Source: Paenibacillaceae bacterium GAS479
GTDB taxonomy: Bacteria; Bacillota; Bacilli; Paenibacillales; Paenibacillaceae
Length of the DNA stretch: 64,000 nt
NCBI GenBank assembly: GCA_900105225.1
Contig: LT629764.1
Coordinates: 3,055,501 to 3,119,500, forward strand
Reading direction: 5' to 3'
Shown here: positions 25,940-34,648 of the stretch, piece after piece
Layout: every line of letters begins with the position of its first letter
Numbering within the stretch: the first letter of the stretch is position 1
Translations under genes and position numbers: made by a program
The notes under the pieces: model-generated
What the model saw: only the letters and a program-made list of their open reading frames with translations
What the model was told of the DNA's origin: nothing
Database searches by the model: none

Positions 25940-27412
25940 GTGAACTTCCGTCCTATGCGCCGTCCTGCCGCCCGAGCTTTGTCGGTCCTATTCCTTGTCC
26001 TTCTCCTGCCGCTTGGGCTTTTTCAGTCGATGCGCATGACTGAAGGGCTTAATCCGTACCTGCAATCGCCAGTTATGCACTTCTATATGGTCAGCATCGT
26101 AGCTTTCCTGGCTTTGGTATTGGCCTCTGTACTGGGTTACGCGGGCATTAGGCTGAGGAATTTGGGAATTTCATTTCTTTCCCTCGCCTTTATTTCCATG
26201 ACGGGCCTTCTTATGCTGCATGGTCTGGCAACGCCCGGTTTTATCACGAATCATAGCAACGTCCAGGGTGTATCGTCCCAGCTCAGCGTCCTCACCGCCT
26301 CGGTGTGGATCTGGGTGTCTTCCTTGCCGCCTGCTAGAGGGCTGGCTGTACGAATGGGGGATAGGCAGCGTTGGCTTATTCCGCTTTATACAGCGGGGCT
26401 CGCCACATTTTTGGCCATATCCCTGATTCTTCCCCATACGATTCACGAGTGGGCGCAAGGTTTGCAGGGGGCACGACCGATTTTGACGTTGCTCGTGCTT
26501 TCCATGCTGGCCCATGCCACCGCGAACTATTGGAAGGACTACAAGACAGCAGGTATGCCTCTTCAATTGGCGATCATGTACGGCTGCAGCTGGTTGGCAG
26601 CAGGTCAGATCGTCATGGTCAGCGGGGAGCCGTGGAGGCTTAGCTGGTGGATGTATCATATTTTGCTGCTGCTTTCGCTTCTGACCGTTATGGGAGGGCT
26701 GATGAGGCAGTTGGCCGGCAGCGGCGCATCGCTTACTGGTGCACTCAGAGCTCTATTTCGTTCAAGTCCTCAGGAATGGCTGCAGAAATGTATATCCCCA
26801 AGTGTGCAAGAACTCATTCTGGCCACGGAACAAAAGGATGATTATACAGCAGGACATAATTATCGTGTCGCCCTCTATGCGCTCAAGCTAGGCGAGCGGA
26901 TGGGACTAGCTCCTGCTGAGCTGCTTGCCGTCGGGCAGGGAGCTATTATTCATGATGTAGGCAAGCTCTATGTGCCGGAATTGATTTTGAAAAAGCCCGG
27001 CGCCCTTACTGCGGAGGAGCGGAGCATCGTGGAGCTTCATCCCATTCGAGGGTACGAGTTATGCCGCAACCTCGGCTTCATGAGAGAGGAGCTGTCGGTC
27101 ATCAGATCCCATCATGAACGGTGGGACGGCTGTGGATACCCGGATCAGATGAAAGGGGAGCAAATCCCGTTGCTGGCGAGAATAACTGCTGTGGCAGATG
27201 TTTACGACGCCCTGACATCGCAGCGAGCCTACCGCCAAGCGATGACTCATCAGGCAGCGATTGATTTCATCTCCGCACAGTCGAATCGACATTTTGACCC
27301 GGCCTGCGTCACGGCTTGGCTGCAACTTGCACGCGAGGAACCTGACTTTTTTGTAAAAATGGCAGAAGAAACAGTTCTTCCGGTTCGGCCGGGCCATCCT
27401 TTGCCAGGTTAA
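25940..27412 (+). CDS. Membrane HD-GYP cyclic-di-GMP phosphodiesterase-type protein
   Basis: The 490-residue protein has about eight hydrophobic segments in residues 10-260, then a cytoplasmic HD-GYP domain (about 285-470). Motifs are HDVGKLYVPELILKKPG (HD), ELHPIRGYEL, SHHERWDGCGYPDQMKGEQIP (GYP present) and DVYDALTSQRAYR. All expected metal ligands are visible, so c-di-GMP hydrolysis is likely. The membrane half probably senses an unknown signal. The GTG at 25940 gives the longest frame; the ATG at 25955 is equally possible because neither has a clear ribosome site. Confidence 0.92.
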   Translation: MNFRPMRRPAARALSVLFLVLLLPLGLFQSMRMTEGLNPYLQSPVMHFYMVSIVAFLALVLASVLGYAGIRLRNLGISFLSLAFISMTGLLMLHGLATPGFITNHSNVQGVSSQLSVLTASVWIWVSSLPPARGLAVRMGDRQRWLIPLYTAGLATFLAISLILPHTIHEWAQGLQGARPILTLLVLSMLAHATANYWKDYKTAGMPLQLAIMYGCSWLAAGQIVMVSGEPWRLSWWMYHILLLLSLLTVMGGLMRQLAGSGASLTGALRALFRSSPQEWLQKCISPSVQELILATEQKDDYTAGHNYRVALYALKLGERMGLAPAELLAVGQGAIIHDVGKLYVPELILKKPGALTAEERSIVELHPIRGYELCRNLGFMREELSVIRSHHERWDGCGYPDQMKGEQIPLLARITAVADVYDALTSQRAYRQAMTHQAAIDFISAQSNRHFDPACVTAWLQLAREEPDFFVKMAEETVLPVRPGHPLPG

Positions 27413-27577
27413 AATTCATCGATCTACCGCCTGTGCCAAAGTAGCAGTAGCACGGGCGGGACACAGGATTGGCGGGGACGCCGCTATCGGTTATACTTGT
27501 CCACGTAATCATGTTAACGCTATCATCCGTTTGTCAGCTTCTAGGCGTCGACCAACCTTTTAAGGGAGGAATTCAGC

Positions 27578-28576
27578 ATGACCTATACGCCATCCTCTGG
27601 ACGTTATGAGACGATGAAGTACAATCGCACGGGCCGCAGCGGCCTTAAGCTGCCAGCCATTTCTCTTGGGCTGTGGCATAACTTCGGCGGTAATGACCGG
27701 TATGAGAATAGCCGGGCCATGGTGCGCCGGGCGTTCGATCTTGGCATTACCCATTTCGACCTCGCCAACAACTACGGGCCGCCGCCCGGCTCCGCGGAAG
27801 AGAACTTCGGACGTATCCTGAAACAGGATCTGGCTCCTTACCGGGATGAGCTTATTCTGTCCACCAAAGCCGGCTACTATATGTGGCCTGGTCCGTACGG
27901 TGAATGGGGCTCTCGCAAGTCTGTTCTTTCGAGCTTGGATCAGAGTCTGAAGAGGATGGGAGTCGATTATGTCGACATTTTCTATCATCATCGTCCAGAT
28001 CCGGATACACCGCTCGAGGAAACGATGAGAGCGTTGGATCATGCCGTTCGCTCCGGCAAAGCATTGTACGTCGGCCTCTCCAACTACAGCGCGGAGGGGA
28101 CGCGGGAAGCCTCGTCTATTCTGAAGCAGTTGGGCACACCATGCCTTATCCATCAGCCATCCTACTCCATGTTCAATCGATGGATCGAAGACGGCTTGCA
28201 GGATGTGCTGGACGAGGAAGGCATCGGCTCTATTGTCTTCTCCCCGCTTGCCGGCGGAATGCTGTCAGACCGTTATCTGGGCGGCATCCCGGCCGATTCC
28301 CGTGCCGGGGGCCCAAGCGTGTTCCTGAATAAGGATCATATCACCGAGGCCCGCTTGGCCAAAATCCAGGAGCTGAACGAGCTGGCGCAGCAACGCGGCC
28401 AGTCGCTGGCCAGTATGGCACTCGCCTGGACGCTGCGCGGTGGGCGCGTAACCTCCGCACTTATTGGCGCTAGTCGCGTTGAGCAGATCGAGGATAATAT
28501 CCGTGCCCTGGACAACCTGGAATTCAGCGCAAAAGAGTTGCAAGTTATCGATGATATAGTGGCTAGAGCGGAGTAG
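27578..28576 (+). CDS. Aldo/keto reductase (YghZ/Kv-beta-like)
   Basis: The 332-residue TIM-barrel reductase has FDLANNYGPPPGSAEENFG (Asp and Tyr of the catalytic tetrad) and STKAGYYMWPGPYGEWGSRK (Lys). It also has YVDIFYHHRPDPDTP with the catalytic His, and the C-terminal NADPH signature SALIGASRVEQIEDN. The GPYG...SRK loop is typical of the YghZ group, which reduces L-glyceraldehyde 3-phosphate and related aldehydes. GGGAGG precedes the ATG by 8 nt. Confidence 0.93.
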   Translation: MTYTPSSGRYETMKYNRTGRSGLKLPAISLGLWHNFGGNDRYENSRAMVRRAFDLGITHFDLANNYGPPPGSAEENFGRILKQDLAPYRDELILSTKAGYYMWPGPYGEWGSRKSVLSSLDQSLKRMGVDYVDIFYHHRPDPDTPLEETMRALDHAVRSGKALYVGLSNYSAEGTREASSILKQLGTPCLIHQPSYSMFNRWIEDGLQDVLDEEGIGSIVFSPLAGGMLSDRYLGGIPADSRAGGPSVFLNKDHITEARLAKIQELNELAQQRGQSLASMALAWTLRGGRVTSALIGASRVEQIEDNIRALDNLEFSAKELQVIDDIVARAE

Positions 28577-28680
28577 TTTTAGCTAATTGCTGAAACTATT
28601 CATTAATCGCACTGCGCCCAGCTCCCACCGCGCGGTGGGGTCAAATGTGCTGGTAGCCAAGCAAGCCGAACAAGCGCAAA

Positions 28681-28718
28681 AGCTGTCCTCCGCCAGACGG
28701 GCGGGGACAGCTTTTTTT
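28681..28718 (+). terminator. Terminator after the YghZ-like gene
   Basis: AGCTGTCCTCCGCC pairs with GGGCGGGGACAGCT and is followed by seven T. A separate perfect palindrome CCCACCGCGCGGTGGG lies upstream at about 28624. Confidence 0.88.
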
Positions 28719-28781
28719 GCGGTTTGTCTTTCACGTTTCCATCGAGAATGCCACAAAGCGCGCCGCTAGGCATCCTGACCG

Positions 28782-29000
28782 TCAGCAGACCTCCAAATAA
28801 AGCTTCGTTCCATCGTTATATTGGAAAATCGCGACATCGCGGGATATATGAACCGAAGAGATTCTCTTCCAGCGCTTGCGGAAATCGAAGTCAAGCTCAT
28901 ATTCTCTCAGCTTATCCGGCAGCAGCCGAACCGCTTCCTCTTGTCCCGGGGGGTAGAAGATGGGGACGGATCGGTCCTTGAAAGTTATGGACTTCATCAT
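28782..29000 (-). CDS. Small basic protein of unknown function
   Basis: The 72-residue frame begins MMKSITFKDRSVPIFYPPG with AAGGGGG 11 nt upstream. It has mixed charged/aromatic composition, no signal peptide and no motif I recognise; the end (VAIFQYNDGTKLYLEVC) looks like a beta hairpin. It is probably real because it is well spaced between two transcription units. Confidence 0.5.
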   Translation of the reverse strand: MMKSITFKDRSVPIFYPPGQEEAVRLLPDKLREYELDFDFRKRWKRISSVHISRDVAIFQYNDGTKLYLEVC

Positions 29001-29325
29001 TCGATAAGATACCCCCTTAATTAAAATAAGTTGCTTCCCTTCATTTTACATTAAACGAATTAAAAGAATATGAAAGAATCGGGACTTTTATCAACTTATA
29101 CCATTGGTGAATGATTCTGTCGACCTATTTATTCGACAATAAATGCATGAAAATAGAGAGGAAGATCGAGGGAAGGTTAATTCAAAAGTCTAGTAGAGGG
29201 GAAATCAGGGTGAAAATAGGAGGGGAATCATCTTGAACAAGCTGACCTAGCTTGAGACTAGCAGGTGTAGAATAGCGAAAAATCATGTAGAATAGCGGTA
29301 AAAAAGGTTTCATAGGAGGCCACGA
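29001..29325. other. Divergent intergenic region before the LytS-like kinase
   Basis: No gene. The short sequence TGTAGAATAGCG occurs twice (about 29267 and 29287) close to the kinase start and could be a regulator site. The rest is AT-rich without clear structure. Confidence 0.35.
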
Positions 29326-30729
29326 GTGGCTTTTTCTAAAATTTTTTTCCTGAATATTAGCCTACTGATTACGATAGCGTATTTGTTCAATCTGGGGTAC
29401 AAAACGCTCTTCCATCGCATTCATCCCTGGGCGCAGCAGGCTCTAGCCGCCTGTATCTTTATCGTGTCTGGATTTTTGAGTATGCTGTTCGCTCTAGAGC
29501 TGCCTCAGGAAATTCGATTCGACCTTCGCATCGTGCCTCTTATCCTGGCCGTGCTTTTATTCCGCTCACCTTGGACAGTCGCAGTCATTGGCGCAGGCAT
29601 CGGCTGTGGCAGACTATTGTTCGGTATTAGCAAGGCTTCGCTGGCGGGTCTTGAAAATATGATTATTTTAGCCATTGCAGCAGCATTGCTCAATGCCTGG
29701 TACAAACGCTGCGGATGGAGCTTTACGCAAAAAGGAATTTTAGCCATCGCTTTTATAACGAGCCTACACACTTTTCTAATCTATCTATCCGATATTCTTC
29801 CTGCTGGAGCTTATTGGACCGTAATTGTCCCTCAGACCTTCCCTTTGACGCTGTTGCTGAGCTGCTTTTTTGTCTACATGGTGCGGGATTTCAGCAAAGA
29901 TCAGGATCGAATGCGTGAGCTCAAGGGCATGAACCTTATTTTGCGTCGGCAGACAAAGGAGCTGCGTGAAACGAAGCGCGAGTTGGAGGAGCAGGCTCGG
30001 AGGTTAGTGCTGTCTTCCCGTTATAAGTCTGAATTTTTGGCCAATATGTCACATGAGTTGAAAACGCCCCTCAACAGTATCCTGCTGCTGTCTCAGCTTA
30101 TCGAAGAGAATGAAGACAAACGAAGCAGCGAGGAGGATTTACGCCATGCAGCGATGATAGGAGCTTCCGGCAAGGAATTGCTGCATATCATCGATGATAT
30201 TTTGGATCTGTCCAAGGTCGAGGCAGGCAAAATGAATATCCACATAGAGCTGGTCTCTACGTTAGAGCTAATTCACTCACTGCAGCTGCAATTTCAGCCT
30301 CTGGCGGATCGCAAGGGAATCGACTTTGTCGTGGTGATGGAGCCCGATGCGCCTTCCTTGATGCAGACGGACTCAATGCGAGTACAGCAAATTTTGCGCA
30401 ATCTGCTCGTTAATGCATTCAAGTTCACGGAGCAGGGCGGGATAAGGCTACAGGTACAAAAAGAGAAGGAAAGCGGCGGGAGGGAGTGGGTTCGCTTTGC
30501 TGTCAGCGATACAGGGATTGGAATCGAAAAAGAGAAGCATAGTCTGATCTTTGAGGCTTTCCAGCAGGAAGACGGAGCCGTAACCCGCAAATATGGTGGG
30601 ACAGGCCTCGGCCTGTCGATCAGTTCGCAGCTCGCACAGCTGCTGGGCGGGCGGTTAGAACTGGAAAGCTGCAAGGGAGAGGGCAGCGTGTTTGCCTTGA
30701 TAATGCCCGTGGCGGCGGAAGTGCAGTAA
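29326..30729 (+). CDS. Membrane sensor histidine kinase (5TMR/LytS-like sensor)
   Basis: GTG start with AGGAGG 6 nt upstream; 467 residues. Six hydrophobic segments in residues 5-185 resemble the 5TM-LYT sensor (AVLLFRSPWTVAVIGAGIGCGRLLFG). A coiled linker (about 195-230) leads to HisKA with the phospho-acceptor His in FLANMSHELKTPLNSI. The HATPase_c domain has N box LLVNAFKFTEQGG, G1 VSDTGIGIEKEK, F box FEAFQQEDGAVTRKYGGTGLGLSI. No response regulator gene is adjacent, so its partner is elsewhere. Confidence 0.93.
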   Translation: MAFSKIFFLNISLLITIAYLFNLGYKTLFHRIHPWAQQALAACIFIVSGFLSMLFALELPQEIRFDLRIVPLILAVLLFRSPWTVAVIGAGIGCGRLLFGISKASLAGLENMIILAIAAALLNAWYKRCGWSFTQKGILAIAFITSLHTFLIYLSDILPAGAYWTVIVPQTFPLTLLLSCFFVYMVRDFSKDQDRMRELKGMNLILRRQTKELRETKRELEEQARRLVLSSRYKSEFLANMSHELKTPLNSILLLSQLIEENEDKRSSEEDLRHAAMIGASGKELLHIIDDILDLSKVEAGKMNIHIELVSTLELIHSLQLQFQPLADRKGIDFVVVMEPDAPSLMQTDSMRVQQILRNLLVNAFKFTEQGGIRLQVQKEKESGGREWVRFAVSDTGIGIEKEKHSLIFEAFQQEDGAVTRKYGGTGLGLSISSQLAQLLGGRLELESCKGEGSVFALIMPVAAEVQ

Positions 30730-30884
30730 TCTATATAAGATGAATTAGAGTCCAACCAACTAACTCGACCTCCCACGAGGGGGAATAAGCTTTCTCAGGT
30801 CCGCTAGGATGTGTATGGACAAGCTTAGCTGCTCTGCGCTTCCCGAATGTTGAAGCGAAGCGATAGAAACTTTCACAAAAAGAC

Positions 30885-30927
30885 GGGGTCGTCCCAAGAG
30901 TCATCGTTAGACTCTTGAGACGGCCCC
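30885..30927. repeat. IS1182-end-like palindrome / bidirectional terminator
   Basis: GGGGTCGTCCCAAGAGTC (30885-30902) pairs with GACTCTTGAGACGGCCCC (30910-30927) through an 18-bp stem with two G-T wobbles and a 7-nt loop ATCGTTA. It resembles the folded left end of the IS at 6097-6140. It lies between converging genes. Confidence 0.7.
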
Positions 30928-30969
30928 GCTTCTTTGTACACTGGTCATACAATGGCTCCACTTAGTTGA

Positions 30970-31404
30970 CTACTTCACCACGAGGACAGGGATATGGACA
31001 TGCTGAGTGACATGACGGCTGACGCTTCCGGTGAACATTTCCTTGAAGCCGCCCCTGCCATGGCTACCTACGACGACGAGATCCGCTCCACGTTCTTTGG
31101 CCAAGTCGACAATCTGATTGCCCGGATCACCTTCTGCAATCATAACTTCAATCGGAGTATCCGTAACCGAAGCGATAATTGTGCGAGCCTCAGCTGCCAC
31201 GGTTTCCGCTTCAAGCCTCAGTGATTCCGTACCAATTGGTGGAGAAGCGGCAATCGTTTCTCCTATAAATACCTGAGTGGCATTGTACACATGGACAACC
31301 TCAAGCATCGCCTTGAAAGTAGAGGCAAGCTCGATGGCTGAACGAAGTGCTCTGACAGATTGCTCTGAGCCGTCATAACCGACAAGAATTTTTGAATAGG
31401 GCAT
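30970..31404 (-). CDS. Universal stress protein (UspA family)
   Basis: The 144-residue protein has the UspA fold: KILVGYDGSEQSVRALRSAI at the start and the ATP-binding motif VVVGSHGRGGFKEMFTGSVSRHV (G-2x-G-9x-G-S) near the end. It is therefore an ATP-binding subtype. GGAGGCG lies 7 nt before the ATG. Role in stress survival is inferred from the family. Confidence 0.94.
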   Translation of the reverse strand: MPYSKILVGYDGSEQSVRALRSAIELASTFKAMLEVVHVYNATQVFIGETIAASPPIGTESLRLEAETVAAEARTIIASVTDTPIEVMIAEGDPGNQIVDLAKERGADLVVVGSHGRGGFKEMFTGSVSRHVTQHVHIPVLVVK

Positions 31405-31679
31405 TTAACTTCGCCTCCGATCTATTGCTGTAACGTTGTGTCAGGCTATTCGAACAGCCTCCCTTTTTGGGGGTCGCCGAAAGCCGATGCAAGCGATACT
31501 GATAGCTCTATTTACCCTTCCTTCAAGCAAGCAAACCAGGACATAAAACTGTCACACTTTTTGCGTTATGTTCCATTCGACAATCGCTTGACAATATTCG
31601 CGAAAATGCGTATCCTTATAAAAGTCGCCGCTGACATTGTCCTTCGGACAAGCTCAAAAGCGCGCTGGTATAAGGATTT

Positions 31680-31755
<76 letters not shown>

Positions 31756-31793
31756 TTTATTACTTTTACCAGGTTTCATTCCCTTCGCAAAAA

Positions 31794-31833
31794 CGTTGCT
31801 TTCGGCCTGTACCGGGAGCGGCGTTTTTTTTAT
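31794..31833 (+). terminator. Terminator after tRNA-Thr
   Basis: CGTTGCTTTCGG pairs with CCGGGAGCGGCG (including four G-T pairs) and is followed by TTTTTTTTATTTT. Confidence 0.8.
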
Positions 31834-31847
31834 TTTCCGGTAAAGGT

Positions 31848-32071
31848 GTATTACTCTTCATACTAGAATGTATACATAATACCTTCTCGTATTTCCTGCG
31901 TATACGTACACCGCCCCGAAGGGCGGCCGAGCCGTATTACTTGTCATACTAGAATGTATACATAATACCTTCTCGTATTTCCTGCGTATACGTACACCGC
32001 CCCGAAGGGCGGCAGAGCCGTATTACTTGTCATACTAGAATGTATAACTAATACCTTCTCGTATTACTTGC
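31848..32071. repeat. 86-bp tandem repeat, about 2.6 copies
   Basis: The block starting CATACTAGAATGTATA recurs at 31859, 31945 and 32031 (period exactly 86). The first two copies are nearly identical. Each holds the hairpin CCGCCC-CGAA-GGGCGG and palindromic GTATAC motifs. The last copy runs into the stop codon of the minus-strand cysteine-cluster gene. Confidence 0.95.
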
Positions 32072-32324
32072 CGGGGCTAGTAGCCAGCTCCAACCGAGTC
32101 AAATAATCCATCGCGTCTGCGCGGCTGTCTCCGCACATTTCTGGTTCGGCTTGTAACATGCCGCATACGAGAGGACGCTCGGGCTGACCGAAGATCGCGC
32201 AGCGCAGGTCCGGCAATAACTGAACGCAGGGCTGACCAGCAGGTTTGCCCTGCGGCATACCCGGAATCGGCGAGGAAATGGAGGCGGAGATGCAGCAGGC
32301 GGCGCAACCACTTCGGCAGATCAT
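32064..32324 (-). CDS. YkgJ-type cysteine-cluster protein
   Basis: The 86-residue protein begins [19 protein letters not shown], with the CxxxCxxCC metal-cluster signature of the YkgJ (PF03692-like) family. Further Cys lie in [19 protein letters not shown] and EMCGDS. AAGGAGG lies 8 nt before the ATG. Family members probably bind zinc or an iron-sulphur cluster; function unknown. Its stop codon lies inside the 86-bp repeat. Confidence 0.85.
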   Translation of the reverse strand: MICRSGCAACCISASISSPIPGMPQGKPAGQPCVQLLPDLRCAIFGQPERPLVCGMLQAEPEMCGDSRADAMDYLTRLELATSPGK

Positions 32325-32608
32325 ATTTATTTCCTCCTTTGCATAGTTTAATCCATATAAGGCAGCTTTAGTCGTTCAACCAACAACCAGGTGAGTAAGA
32401 ACCATGACCGGCTTTAAGCGTTTGTGGAAGCGCTTCATCGGGTATTGTCATCTATCTTTAGCTTTATACAGAGCCTCGGCTGGCGGAGAATTCCGCAGGA
32501 AGCAACTGTTAATGAACAAAGGCTTGAAAGATATTCGTCGGAGTGTCTAGCCGACGTCTCGGCGGGCATACTGGAGCGTATGAAGCTATAACCGAGGGGG
32601 AGATGCGC

Positions 32609-32716
32609 ATGATCCGGAGAGAGAACCATTTATGGACCGGAGTGCTCAACGGCCTGATGCTTGCACTGCCATTCTGGGCCGCTTGCGCAGCCTGGCTGCT
32701 CACGCACCTGAAGTGA
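32609..32716 (+). CDS. 35-residue single-helix membrane peptide
   Basis: ATG at 32609 has GAGGGGGAG about 6 nt upstream (another ATG at 32603 is too close to it). The product MIRRENHLWTGVLNGLMLA followed by a second hydrophobic half (LPFWAACAAWLLTH) and LK has one membrane helix flanked by basic ends. Unknown family. The good ribosome site and following terminator support it. Confidence 0.5.
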   Translation: MIRRENHLWTGVLNGLMLALPFWAACAAWLLTHLK

Positions 32717-32762
32717 ATTCAATATTAAAGCAAGTTTGCTCCTCTAAAACCTATGCAGCTAT

Positions 32763-32799
32763 AAGGCGGATCATTTGGGAAACCAGACCGCCTTTTTGC
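32763..32799 (+). terminator. Terminator after the small peptide gene
   Basis: AAGGCGG (32763) pairs with CCGCCTT (32788), followed by TTTTGCGGTTTTT. The loop is 18 nt. Confidence 0.6.
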
Positions 32800-32999
32800 G
32801 GTTTTTAAATTCCACTACGCGGGTCTATGGTAGACTAGCGGGTTCAGCAGGCCGTTTCTCTATTGTAACAAAGCTAGCGGCCTCATACGAATTGGTCCCG
32901 TTTGCTCAAAACGTATCAAGGATAAGTACGTTATGATAAGCTTGGATCAAGATGATGGAGGCTTTTTAGTGCTGGCGGAGACGGAAGGGGAGCAGGGGG

Positions 33000-33503
33000 A
33001 TGAGGATCGGGCTCGTATCGGATACGCATTTGAATGGCTCAGCGGTTAAACTGCCAGATGAGCTAGTCAGGGGACTGCAGGGAGTTGAACTGATCCTCCA
33101 TGCAGGAGATTGGACGCAGCCCCGAGCGGTGGAGCTCCTAGAGGCCATCGCACCGATAGATGGTGTTGCCGGCAACAATGACGGGGCTGACATGGTACGT
33201 CGTTTTGGTCGGCGCAAACTACTGGAGCTTGGCGGCTGCAGGATCGGTATTGTACATGGCGACATAGGCTGGGGCCGATGGACGGAGCAGAAGGCGCTAT
33301 CCAGCTTTGAAGGGGAAAAGGCAGACTTGATCCTGTTTGGCCATTCCCATACGCCTTATCGCAAGCAGCATGGAACTTCATTGCTGTTCAATCCAGGTTC
33401 GCCCTTGCAAAAGCGGCGGCAGCCCCGATATTCCTACGGAATTTTGGAGCTTACGGGCGGCAAGCTCCTAGCGGAGCATTTTTATTATGATGATCGAGGT
33501 TAA
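33000..33503 (+). CDS. YfcE/MJ0936-type metallophosphoesterase
   Basis: The 167-residue calcineurin-like phosphoesterase has all metal motifs in order: SDTHLNG (DxH), LHAGDWTQ (GD), VAGNNDGAD (GNxD), VHGDIGWG and LFGHSHTPYRKQ (GHxH). YfcE-type enzymes hydrolyse phosphodiesters or small phosphoesters using Mn; the natural substrate is unclear. AAGGGGAG lies 7 nt before the ATG. Confidence 0.93.
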   Translation: MRIGLVSDTHLNGSAVKLPDELVRGLQGVELILHAGDWTQPRAVELLEAIAPIDGVAGNNDGADMVRRFGRRKLLELGGCRIGIVHGDIGWGRWTEQKALSSFEGEKADLILFGHSHTPYRKQHGTSLLFNPGSPLQKRRQPRYSYGILELTGGKLLAEHFYYDDRG

Positions 33504-33673
33504 TGCGGGACTTATCGTTGCTCGGTTAGAAGTAGCCTAAAGTTCTCATTTCCAGCACATGCTTCTTCTGCTCCTCTCGCTTGAAGGCTCCTTACTGGCA
33601 CATGCCTCTACGGTTCGGCATATCCTATGGCAAATGTCAGTCTGACATAGGGATTCCTTTGGGAGGCCGTACT

Positions 33674-34516
33674 ATGATTATTCCTAATTTTCCGAATGAT
33701 CTGCTTGAAGAGCATCAAAGATGGCATCATGTCAATCATGTGACCAATAATAACTTTCCCCCCATCGGCTGGGGAGACCGTTTTCTGAACTTTCACCGCC
33801 AATACATCCGCAAAGTTTTGAGCTGGTATCAGTCGCAGGGCTATGACATGAGACTGGTTCAGCCGTGGACCGAGGTTCCGCAGGGTATCCGGATGAGCCC
33901 TTGTTACGATAGAAATGCCGAAATGAGGCTTCGCTTTCAGCCTCAGTCCTTCGCCACTGTGGATGAGCTGGGCCGCTACATGGAGCGTTTGCATGCTTGC
34001 ATCCATGATGTCGGGTCGGTCTTATTTAATGAGCCGATCCTTCAGGATTTGGACTTGGCGCCGCGCTCAACTTATTTCTATAACATTCATGGCATGATCG
34101 ACAACTGGTATTCCAACTGGGAAAGAGCCATGGGCGGAGGAATCCCGACTCAACAAGGATTCCAGTCAGCTCTTCCAGGCTTCCCGGGTATGACGCCAGG
34201 CATGCAGCAGGGAATGCAGGGGACGGGTTTTATGCCAGGGATGCAGCAAGGAATGCCTGGGTCGGGTTTTATGCCAGGAATGCCTGGCATGGGAGGCAGG
34301 ACCAGGGGACCCAAAGCTGGCCCTGTCAGCAAGATCAAAGGAATTACGCCGCTGACTCCGGAGAGTGAGATGGTGTACAGCTCAGCCTCCCGCAAAAGCA
34401 CGCCAGGCGCTGCGCGCAAGGCTGCACCGGGCACCGCGCGCAAAGCTAGCGGCGGCAAGCGCCGCAGCGCTGCCGCGAAGCCTAGCTTCGTCGCCAGCAG
34501 CCGGCGACGCAAATAG
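33674..34516 (+). CDS. Tyrosinase-like copper-fold protein with Gly/Met-rich linker and basic tail
   Basis: I place the start at 33674 (GGGAGG 7 nt upstream), giving 280 residues. Residues 1-155 resemble the tyrosinase central domain. The CuA-like part is HVNHVTNNN then GDRFLNFHRQYIRKVLSWY. The CuB-like part is LHACIHDVGS (HxxxH) then STYFYNIHGMIDNWYSNWE, matching the HHxxxDxxWxxW form with one His changed. Residues about 160-200 are Gly/Met/Gln repeats (MQQGMPGSGFMPGM). The last ~60 residues are Ala/Lys/Arg-rich. Possible roles are oxidation of phenols or tyrosines in a spore coat or pigment; this is inferred. Confidence 0.75.
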   Translation: MIIPNFPNDLLEEHQRWHHVNHVTNNNFPPIGWGDRFLNFHRQYIRKVLSWYQSQGYDMRLVQPWTEVPQGIRMSPCYDRNAEMRLRFQPQSFATVDELGRYMERLHACIHDVGSVLFNEPILQDLDLAPRSTYFYNIHGMIDNWYSNWERAMGGGIPTQQGFQSALPGFPGMTPGMQQGMQGTGFMPGMQQGMPGSGFMPGMPGMGGRTRGPKAGPVSKIKGITPLTPESEMVYSSASRKSTPGAARKAAPGTARKASGGKRRSAAAKPSFVASSRRRK

Positions 34517-34558
34517 CGGCTGCGCAGGCGGAGGAGCTTCGCCCGCCGCAGCCCGCCG

Positions 34559-34610
34559 ACAAAGCGGCTCATCCGTCTCTAAGAAACTTGAGACGGATGA
34601 GCCGCTTTGT
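34559..34610. terminator. Long perfect bidirectional terminator hairpin
   Basis: A perfect 21-bp stem (34559-34579 with 34590-34610) closes loop TAAGAAACTT. It sits between the converging tyrosinase-like and NUDIX genes. The A/T tracts are weak. Confidence 0.75.
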
Positions 34611-34648
34611 ATTTATCAGCCAGCGCCTAGCTCCGGCTGACAGCTCGC

